From Psychrobacillus sp042945595 (lineage in GTDB: Bacteria; Bacillota; Bacilli; Bacillales_A; Planococcaceae), in the NCBI RefSeq assembly GCF_042945595.1, contig NZ_CP168493.1, forward strand, positions 1,736,001 to 1,800,000: a stretch of 64,000 nt of DNA, written 5' to 3'. The notes below the pieces were generated by a model, which ran no database searches, was not told where the DNA came from, and worked only from the letters and a program-made list of their open reading frames with translations. Made by a program: the position numbers and the translations under genes. The number at the start of each line of letters is the position of its first letter. Position 1 is the stretch's first letter. Of this stretch, positions 9,159 to 17,593 are shown piece by piece.

Positions 9159-9446
9159 TTGCAAAAATGCGAGAAATGCAATGCACATTTTAGTTGGAGT
9201 AAAATCTATGAATCCTTCTGGCTGAATTATAAACCTATTAAATGTTACGAATGCGATACAACACATAAGATAACATTTACAAGCAGTTTAATTTTTGTCT
9301 CTTTTACTGTTCTTCCAATGCTCACCTTTTTCTATTTTCGGTCCCCATTTAGCAATGGTCTTGTGACACTTGGCATAGGTATTTTTATTTTTATTATTGG
9401 TTCTTTGTTGGCACCTTTTCTTGTTACTTATAAAGAGTCTGTGTGA
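9159..9446 (+). CDS. Zinc-ribbon membrane protein, TIGR04104-like
   Basis: 95 residues from a TTG start at 9159, with GGAGGT 8 nt upstream. The N-terminus has two CxxC knuckles (CEKCNAHFSW and CYECDTTHK) and WSKIYESFW between them, then two membrane helices (about 42-60 and 67-90). This matches small zinc-ribbon membrane proteins of Bacillales annotated under TIGR04104. The function is unknown. It is a single-gene cassette. Confidence 0.7.
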   Translation: MQKCEKCNAHFSWSKIYESFWLNYKPIKCYECDTTHKITFTSSLIFVSFTVLPMLTFFYFRSPFSNGLVTLGIGIFIFIIGSLLAPFLVTYKESV

Positions 9447-9455
9447 ACTAATGTA

Positions 9456-9533
9456 CTTAAACTAACGGGTGCTTTACTTCAAGAAGGAGTAAAGCCTTTT
9501 TTCTTATTGAACTAATGGGAGGTTAGTTGAAGA
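9456..9533 (+). repeat. Array repeat 3 (left core, terminator hairpin, right core)
   Basis: Left core AACTAAC/GGGTGC/TTTACTT; hairpin GCTTTACTTC...GGAGTAAAGC plus T6; right core AACTAAT/GGGAG/GTTAGTT with a shortened spacer. Confidence 0.9.
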
Positions 9534-9611
9534 GTGTTGTTGAACGCAAGTGGAAATATCAACTTTGTCAGACGTAAAAATAAGTTTCCAAACCCAGAAG
9601 GAAGGTTAATT

Positions 9612-10298
9612 ATGAGTATGTTTTTAAAATACAATAGAATACGTACTAATATTAGAGTAGGAAAAAAGAAAATAGCATATTCGGTTTTATTTTCATTCGT
9701 TTTTGGATTTACATTGGGGTTGATTGCTAAGATACTCGATTCACCTATAATTCCTGACGAAATTTCAATTTTGGGAGTTATCGGAAGTAACTGGGGGATA
9801 TGGATATTCGTTTCTACTTTGATAGCTGTATATTCATACACGCCTAAATTAGCCGCAACACGTGTTTTTATATTCCTAATTTCAATGCTATTTTCGTATT
9901 ACATATATACAATATTATTTCTTGGATTTTTACCATTAAAATATATTATTTTTTGGTGCATCCTTGCATTACTATCAACGATTCCAGCCTATCTAATGTG
10001 GTTTTCTCATGCTAATCACTTAATTTCCAGTATTATTATTTCGTTACCAATTTCCGTAATTGCATTTGAAGGATATAAAATCTATCTTTCTACGGTAAAC
10101 TATTACGAAAAATTCAGGCAGTACGAAAATGTTCTTGTAAGTGATGGAAATTATTTTTATATGATAGGTACTGAAATAACGTATACTTTATTGATAATTA
10201 TTATTTTATTTCTTGTTCCTAAAAGAAAAAAGCAATGTTTATATATTATTCCGTTTTCCGTAGTTGTATTTTCTGCTTTAGTGACAATAATACTCTAA
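9612..10298 (+). CDS. Polytopic membrane protein (possible DUF6518-like)
   Basis: 228 residues from the ATG at 9612, preceded by GGAAGG; longer in-frame extensions start inside the repeat. Seven or so hydrophobic helices are visible from YSVLFSFVFGFTLGLIAKIL onward, with a cytoplasmic positive tail KKRKKQ before the last helix. The first helices and GVIGSNWGIWIF resemble a Bacillus membrane family of unknown function. It shares its cassette with the YjdJ-like gene that follows, without a repeat between them. Confidence 0.65.
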   Translation: MSMFLKYNRIRTNIRVGKKKIAYSVLFSFVFGFTLGLIAKILDSPIIPDEISILGVIGSNWGIWIFVSTLIAVYSYTPKLAATRVFIFLISMLFSYYIYTILFLGFLPLKYIIFWCILALLSTIPAYLMWFSHANHLISSIIISLPISVIAFEGYKIYLSTVNYYEKFRQYENVLVSDGNYFYMIGTEITYTLLIIIILFLVPKRKKQCLYIIPFSVVVFSALVTIIL

Positions 10299-10442
10299 TT
10301 ATTAGAATCCTAAAGAAAACTAATCTTCAAGAAAAGAGTGTTAAGGTTATTTAAATTCAACGGCAAGACCGTAGTTGATTTTGGAACAGAAAGTAATTTA
10401 AGGCGTCTTGGTAAGAAATAGAATTTATTGGGAGGACGAAAA

Positions 10443-10925
10443 GTGTTTAAGTATGTGTTACAACTTATCGTTGGAATTTTTACTTTAGTGGTATCAACAT
10501 TTATAGCTTGGTATGAAGGTAGTACTATAACGAATATCGTTTGGGAATGGAGGTATTCAACACCTTTTTCTAATTTATTTAACATTGAGATTACGAATGG
10601 TCATGATATTAGTCAACTTGATTATTTTGTCTATGCAGCTAAATTTCAACCACTATTTCCCGCTATTATGATGATTAGTGTAATCTACATTTTGAGTGTA
10701 GTTGGTTATTATCTAATAAAATATAACCCTAAATGGGCTATTGGTTTTTTTGGGGGAATAGGTTGTATTATGATATTGCTTTGTGGTTTTATTTTTAATT
10801 CAACAACAATTGGCGGAAGAATTTTTTTCTGGATTACTTTAGTAAGTGTACTTATTAGTATAGCTGTTGCAGTCTTCGTGTACTTAAGAAATTTCAAGCA
10901 TAAGCTTACCATTAAAACAAATTAA
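10443..10925 (+). CDS. YjdJ-like membrane protein (DUF4306)
   Basis: 160 residues from GTG at 10443 with GGGAGG 7 nt upstream. Four membrane helices flank an extracytoplasmic loop that contains AWYEGS and WEWRYSTPFSN, the motif I associate with B. subtilis YjdJ/DUF4306. Function unknown. The 140 bases before it contain TCTTCAAGAAAAG, which may be the remains of a lost repeat that once separated it from the preceding gene. Confidence 0.62.
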   Translation: MFKYVLQLIVGIFTLVVSTFIAWYEGSTITNIVWEWRYSTPFSNLFNIEITNGHDISQLDYFVYAAKFQPLFPAIMMISVIYILSVVGYYLIKYNPKWAIGFFGGIGCIMILLCGFIFNSTTIGGRIFFWITLVSVLISIAVAVFVYLRNFKHKLTIKTN

Positions 10926-10949
10926 ATTGTGATATTGTGAAGAGTTTCA

Positions 10950-11030
10950 CTTAAACTAACGGGTGCTTTACTTCAAGAAGGGGAAAAGCCTTTTTTCTTA
11001 TTGAACTAACGCAGCAGTTTAGTTGAACAA
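10950..11030 (+). repeat. Array repeat 4
   Basis: TTGTGAA leader; left core AACTAAC/GGGTGC/TTTACTT; hairpin with GGGGAAAAGCC and T6; right core AACTAAC/GCAGCAG/TTTAGTT. Confidence 0.92.
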
Positions 11031-11082
11031 GGATATTGTATTACAACAAGGATATACTACCTAAAATTAGGTAGGTGGTTAG

Positions 11083-11595
11083 ATGAAAAAAATCTCATTA
11101 ATATGTGTACTATTACTATTAAGTCTAACAACGTTGGTATATGTAACTTGGGAAAAACCAACAAAGGTAAAGGCAATAAACAAAGAAAGTGATCAATTAT
11201 TAGAAGCCATTTCAAAGCCGTGTAGCCTGATGTTGGAACCTGTTGATAAAAGTCTGACGAATGCAAAAGGTATTGCATTAATCTATAAAGTGCAATTAAA
11301 CCCACCAAGTTTTGCAAGAACTAATATAAGTATTCTTGCTGTTCATCTTCCCAATCCATCTACTTATGGTGACTTCGATAGCTATGAAGGCTTTGGGTTT
11401 ATTCCCAAAGAAATAAGTTGGCGTTTTAAGCTTTATCCAACCCCAGAGGATAATGGTCCAAGTTGGGCTGGACGATTTGATTTGATTACAGCAGAAATGA
11501 AGAATGTCGAAGTTCAGGTACGCCTCTCAAATTCGAAAACAGGTAAGTTAGGACCAAGCGTTCTAACAAACAGTATTAGCTACTGTAATAGTTAA
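11083..11595 (+). CDS. Exported protein of unknown function
   Basis: 170 residues. An N-terminal signal segment (ISLICVLLLLSLTTLVYV) without a lipobox precedes a soluble domain rich in beta strands (IALIYKVQLNPPSF, ISILAVHLP, VEVQVRLSNS) and ending in Cys. I do not recognise the family. SD is TAGGTGG. Sole gene of its cassette; a secreted or membrane-anchored location is the only safe inference. Confidence 0.7.
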   Translation: MKKISLICVLLLLSLTTLVYVTWEKPTKVKAINKESDQLLEAISKPCSLMLEPVDKSLTNAKGIALIYKVQLNPPSFARTNISILAVHLPNPSTYGDFDSYEGFGFIPKEISWRFKLYPTPEDNGPSWAGRFDLITAEMKNVEVQVRLSNSKTGKLGPSVLTNSISYCNS

Positions 11596-11597
11596 GT

Positions 11598-11674
11598 CAA
11601 AGTAACGGGTGCTTTACTTCAAGAAGAAGTAAAGCCTTTTTTCTTATTGAATTAACGAGCAGTTTAGTGGAAGC
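11598..11674 (+). repeat. Array repeat 5
   Basis: Left core AAGTAAC/GGGTGC/TTTACTT; hairpin GAAGAAGTAAAGCC and T6; right core AATTAAC/GAGCAG/TTTAGTG. Confidence 0.88.
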
Positions 11675-11678
11675 CTAT

Positions 11679-12107
11679 TTATAATTCAGGAGGATATTTA
11701 TACGTCTTTAGGTGCGTGTGATTTATTAATTTAACCTCAGGTCCATAAGAAATTTCATAGGTCATACGGTCTTTCCCTACTGGAATCCAGTGTCCACCAT
11801 CGGTAGGTTCAATTTCAAATGTAATTTCCAATGCAAAGCCACGGAAACCATTTACTCTTTTTGTTTCAATCACTTCAATTTTCCATGGAGTGACAGCGGG
11901 TGAAAAATCCTTTAAAATCTTTGGGTAATAATAATTGTTCAAATCTTTTTCAATATAAGGGGCAAGCATGTTCATAAGCATATCCTGTAACTTAAGTTCT
12001 TCAGAGTCTTGAGTTGGTTTAGCAGATGAAACGATTCTTTCTTGAAAAGTAGTAATAAGAACAATGGATAGTATAAAAACGACTAACGTCTTTTTCATTT
12101 TCTTCAA
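11679..12107 (-). CDS. DUF3888-like exported protein (copy 1 of 5)
   Basis: 142 residues from TTG at 12107, preceded by GAGGTG. A signal peptide (LVVFILSIVLITTF) is followed by LQDMLMNMLAPYIEKDLNNYYY, then a beta-rich part (FALEITFEIEPTDGGHW and MTYEISYGPEVKLI). This pattern of paired Leu-rich helix, Tyr-Tyr and a later beta sheet is that of DUF3888 proteins of Bacillales; four more relatives lie in the array. Function unknown, extracytoplasmic. It points against the array direction. Confidence 0.72.
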   Translation of the reverse strand: MKKMKKTLVVFILSIVLITTFQERIVSSAKPTQDSEELKLQDMLMNMLAPYIEKDLNNYYYPKILKDFSPAVTPWKIEVIETKRVNGFRGFALEITFEIEPTDGGHWIPVGKDRMTYEISYGPEVKLINHTHLKTYKYPPEL

Positions 12108-12173
12108 TACACCTCTTAACGACTTTATTTAATTAGGTGTATTGTTGCCTTTTCTGAATAAAGTATGTGCTTG

Positions 12174-12197
12174 TTCAACTAACGGGTTCGGTTGATG
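12174..12197 (+). repeat. Array repeat 6, left-type core only
   Basis: TTCAACTAAC/GGGTTC/GGTTGATG. The downstream half is replaced by a different hairpin at 12227-12265. Confidence 0.75.
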
Positions 12198-12226
12198 GGG
12201 AGAAAACATTAAAAAACACAGAGTTC

Positions 12227-12265
12227 AGGGACACAATTCACATATGAATTGGTGTCCCTTTTTTT
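12227..12265 (+). terminator. Strong intrinsic terminator
   Basis: AGGGACACAATTC pairs with GAATTGGTGTCCCT and is followed by TTTTTTT. Confidence 0.85.
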
Positions 12266-12450
12266 GTTGTTGCATCAATATTTAGATGCATTATATTGAT
12301 GAATTGGTACCACAATTGGCACAGGAATTAGCAACAGCGCATAAATTTATGTGCCTTTGTTAATTCCGTTGTTAAAACACTTGCTAATTGGATATTGGAA
12401 AGAAAATGAGAAATCTATGCTAAAATATACTAAAGATTGCGAAATAATGT
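12266..12450. other. Non-coding part of a cassette
   Basis: No frame with a ribosome binding site. It contains small inverted repeats (GCGCATAAATTTATGTGC; ATTAGCA/TGCTAAT about 12330-12383). It may be the relic of a lost gene. Confidence 0.35.
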
Positions 12451-12480
12451 TATTCAACTAACGAGGCAGGTTAGTTTAAC
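12451..12480 (+). repeat. Array repeat 7, right-type core only
   Basis: TTCAACTAAC/GAGGCAG/GTTAGTTTAA. A near-perfect right core with no left partner within 250 bp. Confidence 0.88.
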
Positions 12481-12572
12481 TAGCAGGTATTATTAAAAGG
12501 AGGTCGAATAAGTTAATTTAGTGAGTTATTCAAGTAAATACTAAGTGTTTAAAAGAGAAAGAGGTGTTGAAC

Positions 12573-13139
12573 GTGAAAAAAATCAAAGAAAAAAATGAAT
12601 TTATGGAATGGATAAAAGCAATCGGTATAGCACTTTTATTTGCATGGGGAATTCGAATGTTCATATTTACACCTATTGTAGTTGATGGTGCCTCTATGAT
12701 GCCCACAATTGAAAATGGTGACAGAGTAGTAGTGAATAAAATCGGACCACAAATGATGGAGTATGAAAGATTTGATGTGATTGTATTTGAAGCAAAAGAA
12801 GATACTAATTATATCAAACGTATTATTGGTATTCCTGGTGACCGCATCGCTTATGAAAACGATGAACTTTTTATTAACGGTGAGAGGTACGAAGAACCCT
12901 ACTTAGAGGAATATAAAAATGCTTTGATAGACAAAGGTACACTTACTGGAGACTTTACATTGGACGAATATTTAGGTGAATTAACTGTGCCAGATGGATA
13001 CTTTTTTGTACTAGGAGATAATCGTCGTAACAGTACAGATAGCAGAGACCCTCGTGTTGGATTTGTTTCAAAGGATAAAATATTGGGTACTGCAAAAGTT
13101 GTTTTTTATCCCATAGATAATTTAAAATTTATAAAATGA
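12573..13139 (+). CDS. Signal peptidase I
   Basis: 188 residues from GTG at 12573 (AAAGAGGTG upstream); in-frame starts at 12564 overlap the ribosome binding site. One N-terminal membrane anchor (IKAIGIALLFAWGIRMFIF) precedes the catalytic Ser in GASMMPT (about residue 41) and the general-base Lys in NYIKRIIGIPGDRI (about residue 82), followed by the GDNR box VLGDNRRNSTDSRDPRVGFV. All S26 family boxes are intact, so it should remove signal peptides at the outer face of the membrane. Bacilli carry several sip paralogues; this one is array cargo beside many exported proteins. Confidence 0.93.
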   Translation: MKKIKEKNEFMEWIKAIGIALLFAWGIRMFIFTPIVVDGASMMPTIENGDRVVVNKIGPQMMEYERFDVIVFEAKEDTNYIKRIIGIPGDRIAYENDELFINGERYEEPYLEEYKNALIDKGTLTGDFTLDEYLGELTVPDGYFFVLGDNRRNSTDSRDPRVGFVSKDKILGTAKVVFYPIDNLKFIK

Positions 13140-13183
13140 AAAATCGAATTTAGTAGCGTTTATGCATTAAGCGTTGACGCTTT

Positions 13184-13264
13184 TTCAAACTAACGGGTGC
13201 TTTACTTCAAGAAGGAGTAAAGCATTTTTCTTATTGAACTAAAGAGGCAGTTTAGGTCAATAAG
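13184..13264 (+). repeat. Array repeat 8
   Basis: Left core AACTAAC/GGGTGC/TTTACTT; hairpin GGAGTAAAGC and T5; right core AACTAAA/GAGGCAG/TTTAGGT. A small hairpin AAGCGTTGACGCTTTTT just before it ends the sip gene. Confidence 0.9.
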
Positions 13265-13404
13265 GCTATAGTGATTAGTGAAGTGATCAACAGTACTTAA
13301 AGCCTGTCGTATGACAGTGCAATTCATTTAGGAAAAGAATTATGGTGATTATGGACAGAATGAAGAACAATGCAAATTTCTTATAAAAAAACTGCAGGTC
13401 TATA
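13256..13404 (+). repeat. Gene-free cassette, copy A (interrupted by IS3 element)
   Basis: About 150 bases closely matching 18069-18212: shared blocks include GTCGTATGACAGTGCAA, GGACAGAATGAAGAACAATG and AAAAAACTGCAGGTCTATA. There is no ribosome binding site or frame. Conservation without coding capacity suggests an RNA or a regulatory cassette. Copy A is cut by the IS element at 13405. Confidence 0.7.
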
Positions 13405-13516
13405 TGAACTGAACCCCGAATAGTGGACACTTTAAAAAAAGTGACCCTATTCGGGGTTTTTCTGTTTAAAAACCCGTTATACTAGAAAATAACAACTTGG
13501 AACGGGAGATTTTTTA

Positions 13517-13966
13517 ATGAGTAAAATACTTTTCAATGAACATCAAAGAAGACAACTAGAATCAAACCCAAATATCGTATCCGTATCAGATCGCGCCATT
13601 CAATATAAATCTGAATTTAAAATTCGTGCCGTTCAAGAAAATTTGGCTGGTAAAGGACCTTCTCAAATCTTTATCGAAAATGGATTTGATTTAGAAACTA
13701 TTGGAGTCAAAAAAGCCAAATGGTCATTAAGCCGATGGAGAAATACGTATAACACCTACGGTGAACAAGGCTTTTTAGAAGAACGTCGCGGAAAAGGTAG
13801 CACAGGTCGCCCTTCTACAAAGGATGTATCAGCTGAGAAAAAATTAGAAAAGGCAGAAGCACGTATTAAGTATTTAGAAGCTGAATTAGAATTACTAAAA
13901 AAGCTAGAGGAACTCGAGAGGCAGGCGAAGAAACAGTTCTGGCACCCCATGAAAAATACGCAGTGA
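13517..13966 (+). CDS. IS3/IS150 family OrfA, DNA-binding subunit
   Basis: 149 residues with helix-turn-helix segments (IQYKSEFKIRAVQENLAGKGPSQIFIENG and WSLSRWRNTYNTYGEQGFLEERRGKG) and a C-terminal leucine-rich coiled coil (EKKLEKAEARIKYLEAELELLKKL). AAAAAAG at 13897-13903 is a likely -1 frameshift site that would fuse it to OrfB, as in IS3 elements. It overlaps OrfB by 4 nt. Confidence 0.9.
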   Translation: MSKILFNEHQRRQLESNPNIVSVSDRAIQYKSEFKIRAVQENLAGKGPSQIFIENGFDLETIGVKKAKWSLSRWRNTYNTYGEQGFLEERRGKGSTGRPSTKDVSAEKKLEKAEARIKYLEAELELLKKLEELERQAKKQFWHPMKNTQ

Positions 13967-14844
13967 TCAACGAAGTCATTCGAAAATATCAACTAAAGAA
14001 CATGACACGTTATCTTTGTGAATTAACTGATGTGAGTCGAAGTGGCTACTACGCCTGGCTTCAAAATTCAGAGAAGCATTCGATTCGTGAAGAACAAGAC
14101 TATCAAGACTATGTATTATTAAAATGCATTTACGATGCTTTTAAAGGGAAAATTGGTTATCGAGGACTTTACATGGCATCAGAAGAATTATTAGTGACAC
14201 CAATGAATCACAAAAAGATTCTTCGCCTAATGAGGAAGTTTAATTTCTTTGCGAAAGTACGTCGTGCGAATCCATATAAACATATTGCGAAAGCGACGCA
14301 AGCGCACCGTATGGTCCCTAATCACTTAAATCGAGCATTTGATCAAGATGAACCGGGCAAAGTATTTTTAACAGATATCACTTATTTACAATACCGTAAT
14401 AGTCAAACGGCGTACTTATCTTGCGTAAAAGATGTTGCAACACGTGAAATCGTCGCCTATGAACTATCGACAAGCTTAAAAATGAGAATTGTTTATCGGA
14501 CATTAGAAAAATTAGAAGAAGCATTAGAAGGAAACCTTCATCCAGAAGTCATGATTCATTCCGATCAAGGTGTCCATTACACGCACCCGGAGTATCAAAA
14601 ACGTGTAAAGAAAATGGGTTTACTTCAATCTATGTCACGGAGAGGAAACTGCTTAGATAACGCCCCAATGGAATCTTTCTTTGGGCATTTTAAAGATGAA
14701 GTGGATTATCAGGAAGCGCACAACTTATTTGAATTAAAGCAAATGGTAGATGAGTACATGGAGCATTACAATACAACACGCAAACAATGGAATTTAAAAA
14801 AGATGACTCCGGCTCAATACCGAAGTCATCTAATCGCCGCCTAG
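13963..14844 (+). CDS. IS3/IS150 family OrfB, DDE transposase
   Basis: 293 residues. An HTH_21-like region (IYDAFKGKIGYRGLYMAS) precedes the integrase core with catalytic Asp in VFLTDITYL, Asp in IHSDQGVHY and Glu in MESFFGHFKDE. All three DDE residues are present and the frame is intact, so the element may be active. It is probably expressed as an OrfAB fusion by ribosomal frameshifting. Confidence 0.93.
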   Translation: MINEVIRKYQLKNMTRYLCELTDVSRSGYYAWLQNSEKHSIREEQDYQDYVLLKCIYDAFKGKIGYRGLYMASEELLVTPMNHKKILRLMRKFNFFAKVRRANPYKHIAKATQAHRMVPNHLNRAFDQDEPGKVFLTDITYLQYRNSQTAYLSCVKDVATREIVAYELSTSLKMRIVYRTLEKLEEALEGNLHPEVMIHSDQGVHYTHPEYQKRVKKMGLLQSMSRRGNCLDNAPMESFFGHFKDEVDYQEAHNLFELKQMVDEYMEHYNTTRKQWNLKKMTPAQYRSHLIAA

Positions 14845-15009
14845 ACTGCAAAGTCGTTTTTATTAATCTGTCCATTAATTAGGGCTCAGTTCAATATGAC
14901 TGGTAGTTTTTTTATTTTAGAATAACTAAAATAATTAATTTCAGAAATTGTGTAACCTTTCTGAAGTCCAAAACGAATAATAGTTATACAGAAAATAAGG
15001 GGGATACAT

Positions 15010-15549
15010 TTGATTGAGTCACACAATTTAGAGAATAAAATCGATGAAATTTATAGGCACTATTATTTAGACGTTTACAAGTTCATTATTTGTTATTCCG
15101 GAAATCAAAATGACTCAGAGGATATGACACAGGAAGTGTTCATCCGTGTATTGAAGAATTTATCAAAATATGATTACTCCTCTAGTTTAAAAACGTGGAT
15201 TTTTTCCATTGCAAAACACGTAGCAATAGATCACTATCGAAAAACACGATTCACAACAATCCTTAAAGAAGGGTTCTTCAAACAGTTGATTTCGAATGAA
15301 AAAGGTCCCGTTGAATATGCGGAACAAAATGAAACTAAAATTTATATAAATGAAACTATTTCGAAGATAAAACCAAATTATCGAATGGTTTTAATCCTTA
15401 GGGGAATTAATGAATTTTCTATCAAGGAAACCGCCCAAATTCTCAACTATAGTGAATCTAAGGTGAAGGTAGTCTATCATCGAGCAATTAAAGAGTTTGA
15501 AAAAACAATGAATAGTGACTTAGGGGAGGTAATAAGTAATGAAAGCTGA
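15010..15549 (+). CDS. ECF RNA polymerase sigma factor (module 1)
   Basis: 179 residues from TTG at 15010, with AAGGGGGA upstream. Region 2 contains YLDVYKFIICYSGNQNDSEDMTQEVFIRVLKN and LKTWIFSIAKHVAIDHYRK; region 4 contains IKPNYRMVLILRGINEFSIKETAQILNYSESKVKVVYHRA. It overlaps the next gene, a membrane-anchored SpoIIP-like protein, by 11 nt, the position usually taken by the anti-sigma factor. It lies in the cassette that carried the gene-free repeat A, downstream of the IS element. Confidence 0.9.
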   Translation: MIESHNLENKIDEIYRHYYLDVYKFIICYSGNQNDSEDMTQEVFIRVLKNLSKYDYSSSLKTWIFSIAKHVAIDHYRKTRFTTILKEGFFKQLISNEKGPVEYAEQNETKIYINETISKIKPNYRMVLILRGINEFSIKETAQILNYSESKVKVVYHRAIKEFEKTMNSDLGEVISNES

Positions 15550-16441
15550 ACATGAATTGTTTGAACTCATTAAAGCTAATTATCCACTTAACCCGGGGGA
15601 AGAATTCGTATCAGCCACAGGCAACAAACTCAGGCAGGAGGCAAGGAAATTAGATAAAAAACTAAAATACAAACGTTTTTCTCTAATAGCTACTTCAATG
15701 TCATTATGTTTTATGGTGATCTCTTGGATTTTCCTTCTAGGAGGACATGAAACAATCAGCTTAGCCATTTCTGCAGTTGGAGAAAACAAACTAGTCCCTG
15801 CGGCTTCACAACAAGAGCCTTTAGTTTATATTTATCATACACATAACCGAGAGTCTTTTAGTCCAGAATTGAATGTAAAAGATGCTAGTAAAGCATTTGA
15901 TGATACAAAAAATATTACATTAGTAGGTAGTCGACTTAAAAGTGCTTTATTAGAAGAGAATATTACTACGATTCATGAAACCACTGACTTTGAGGGTGAA
16001 TTGGAGGAAAAGGGGTTATCCGAAGCAGACTCTTATTTACTCTCAAGAGAATCAATTAAAAAGGTTTTATTAAACCATAATAAGTTAAAAATGATAATTG
16101 ATATTCATAGAGATAATGTTCCGAGAAAAAATACCACGATAATTCTTAATGGAAAAGAGCATGCGAAGGTAGCTTTGTTCTTATCCCGTTCAAGCAAAAA
16201 CTATAAAGAGAACCTAGCATTTGCTGAACTAATTCATAACAAGGTGGAAAAAAAATATCCCGGTTTATCACAAGGAGTTATCCTTAAAGATAGTGGGGTA
16301 AAGAGTGCTGACTATAATCAAGATCTCATTGATAAGGCAGTAATGTTGTCCATCGGGGGCGTAGAAAATACATTAGAAGAAGAGTACAGAACAGCAGATA
16401 TTCTAGCGGGGATTATTAAAGAAATTATTGAAAGCGAATAA
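15539..16441 (+). CDS. Membrane-anchored SpoIIP-like amidase/endopeptidase, putative anti-sigma partner
   Basis: 300 residues. A cytoplasmic N-terminal tail (1-45), one membrane helix (about 48-66, FSLIATSMSLCFMVISWIFLL) and an extracytoplasmic domain similar to stage II sporulation protein P: VYIYHTHNRESF with the metal-binding His pair, MIIDIHRDNVPR, KVALFLSRSS and the late SIGGVENTLEEEYRTADILA, whose Glu is conserved in the family. SpoIIP cleaves peptidoglycan during engulfment. Fusion of this domain to an anti-sigma-like tail and coupling to an ECF sigma gene suggests envelope sensing; the inhibitory role is inferred from position. Confidence 0.82.
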   Translation: MKAEHELFELIKANYPLNPGEEFVSATGNKLRQEARKLDKKLKYKRFSLIATSMSLCFMVISWIFLLGGHETISLAISAVGENKLVPAASQQEPLVYIYHTHNRESFSPELNVKDASKAFDDTKNITLVGSRLKSALLEENITTIHETTDFEGELEEKGLSEADSYLLSRESIKKVLLNHNKLKMIIDIHRDNVPRKNTTIILNGKEHAKVALFLSRSSKNYKENLAFAELIHNKVEKKYPGLSQGVILKDSGVKSADYNQDLIDKAVMLSIGGVENTLEEEYRTADILAGIIKEIIESE

Positions 16442-16468
16442 GCCTTTCAAAGCCTATGATAGTGAAAG

Positions 16469-16493
16469 GATCGGACTGCTGCCGATCTTTTTT
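16469..16493 (+). terminator. Intrinsic terminator of sigma module 1
   Basis: GATCGG pairs with CCGATC around a short loop and is followed by TTTTTT. Confidence 0.85.
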
Positions 16494-16565
16494 ATTCTCT
16501 ACAGTATATGTTGGGGTATTTACGCAAAAGCATTTATATTCAATACTATAAAAATTGAAAACTTT

Positions 16566-16703
16566 TCTTCAACTAACGGAGTGATTTAGTTAAACAAGAC
16601 CATCTTTCGATGGTCTATTTTTTAAACCAAAACATCAAGTAGATCTCAGAAATCCATTGTGAAATGTTACACTTAAACTAAAGAGGCAGTTTAGTTGAAT
16701 AAG
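16566..16703 (+). repeat. Array repeat 9, long variant
   Basis: Left core AACTAAC/GGAGTGA/TTTAGTT; hairpin GACCATCTTTCGATGGTC plus T-run; about 80 extra bases (CCAAAACATCAAG, ATCTCAGAAATCC, TTGTGAAATGTTACACTT); right core AACTAAA/GAGGCAG/TTTAGTT. The same long form recurs at 17941, 35921 and 50016. Confidence 0.92.
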
Positions 16704-16734
16704 ACAGTGTATTTTCGAATTAGAAACAATATAA

Positions 16735-16760
16735 AAACCACCATATTTCTATGATGGTTT
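16735..16760 (-). terminator. Terminator of the minus-strand exported-protein gene
   Basis: AAACCATCAT pairs with ATGGTGGTTT on the minus strand, followed by a T-run. Confidence 0.75.
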
Positions 16761-16767
16761 AGTTTGT

Positions 16768-17241
16768 TTATTTGTAAGGATTATCATATAGATGATAATG
16801 ATTTCCTCCAAGAAGCACCTTTTTGGTTTCGGCATCTATTACTACAAATTTGTGCCATTCTTCTTTTTCATTTTGGTGAAAAGATGCCATAAAATATACT
16901 TGTCGATTGGGATGAATATGTAGCCTGTTAGTAGGATTCATTTTCTCTCCACCGAGTTTGGTTTTCAATTTAAATGTTAGTTCTGCATCTGGTACTTCAT
17001 TAAAGGAGATTTTTTTTCTCATACTAAATGCAGCATTTTTATACTCTTCGTAAATATTTTTATCTAATTCACTATAAAATTTATCTTCTTCAACAAAAGA
17101 TTTACTTTGATTATCTGGGTACTCTAACTTAGGAGAAGTGGTTTCAGAAGCTGCTGTTCTTTGGGATGAAGTCTCGGATGGTGCCAATGAAAGAAAAAGA
17201 AAATTGGATAAGACAACTAGTGTAAATAGTATTATTTTCAA
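16768..17241 (-). CDS. Exported protein of unknown function
   Basis: 157 residues from TTG at 17241, preceded by GGAGGT. Signal segment IILFTLVVLSNFLFLSLA, then a Ser/Thr-rich linker (SETSSQRTAASETTS) and a C-terminal domain with FMASFHQNEKEEWHKFVVIDAETKKVLLGGNHYH, which looks like a two-strand beta unit that binds or displays a residue-rich turn. I do not recognise a family. It is encoded against the array direction and has its own terminator. Confidence 0.68.
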   Translation of the reverse strand: MKIILFTLVVLSNFLFLSLAPSETSSQRTAASETTSPKLEYPDNQSKSFVEEDKFYSELDKNIYEEYKNAAFSMRKKISFNEVPDAELTFKLKTKLGGEKMNPTNRLHIHPNRQVYFMASFHQNEKEEWHKFVVIDAETKKVLLGGNHYHLYDNPYK

Positions 17242-17362
17242 TGTATTACCTCCAGTTTTATAAGATAATCATATATTTCCCTAGTTTTTGATATTTATGA
17301 TGATGATTATATTAACGTTTACTTTTGCTATGTATCGTGATGGGAAGATGGGGCTTGATTTC

Positions 17363-17455
17363 CTTATTCAACTAGCGGGTGCGTTAGTAAAAATCGTTGA
17401 GCTGCTAAGGCGGCTCTTTTTTCTTCTTAAACTAACGCAGCAGGTTAGTTGAAGA
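17363..17455 (+). repeat. Array repeat 10
   Basis: Left core AACTAGC/GGGTGC/GTTAGTA; hairpin GAGCTGCTAAGGCGGCTC with T6; right core AACTAAC/GCAGCAG/GTTAGTT. Confidence 0.9.
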
Positions 17456-17494
17456 GTGTTGTTTAACTTGTGTTCAACAATCGGGCCATTTTGC
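17451..17494 (+). repeat. Shared 40-nt cassette leader
   Basis: GAAGAGTGTTGTTTAACTTG then TGTTCAACAATCGGGCCATT. It follows the right core directly and recurs at 22675, 26157 and 40565, and in part at 9529, in front of unrelated genes. The GTTGTT/AACAAT arms can form a hairpin. Confidence 0.8.
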
Positions 17495-17593
17495 TTCGGA
17501 ATGAACTAAATGTATTGTATATGGTAAAGAGGTCAAAGAAGCTGTCGTTGTTTCGTCAAAATGTGAAGATGATACTTGAAGGGATGATTCAAT

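Larger units (their letters stand above)
13405..14893 (+). mobile_element. IS3 family (IS150-like) insertion sequence
   Basis: Ends are imperfect inverted repeats beginning TGAACTGAACCC at the left and TGAACTGAGCCC (reverse complement) at the right. The trinucleotide ATA flanks both ends (13402-13404 and 14894-14896), consistent with a 3-bp target duplication. It carries orfA and orfB in -1 register with an A6G slippery run. It is inserted in a gene-free cassette whose intact relative lies at 18069-18212, which fixes the insertion point. Confidence 0.93.
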
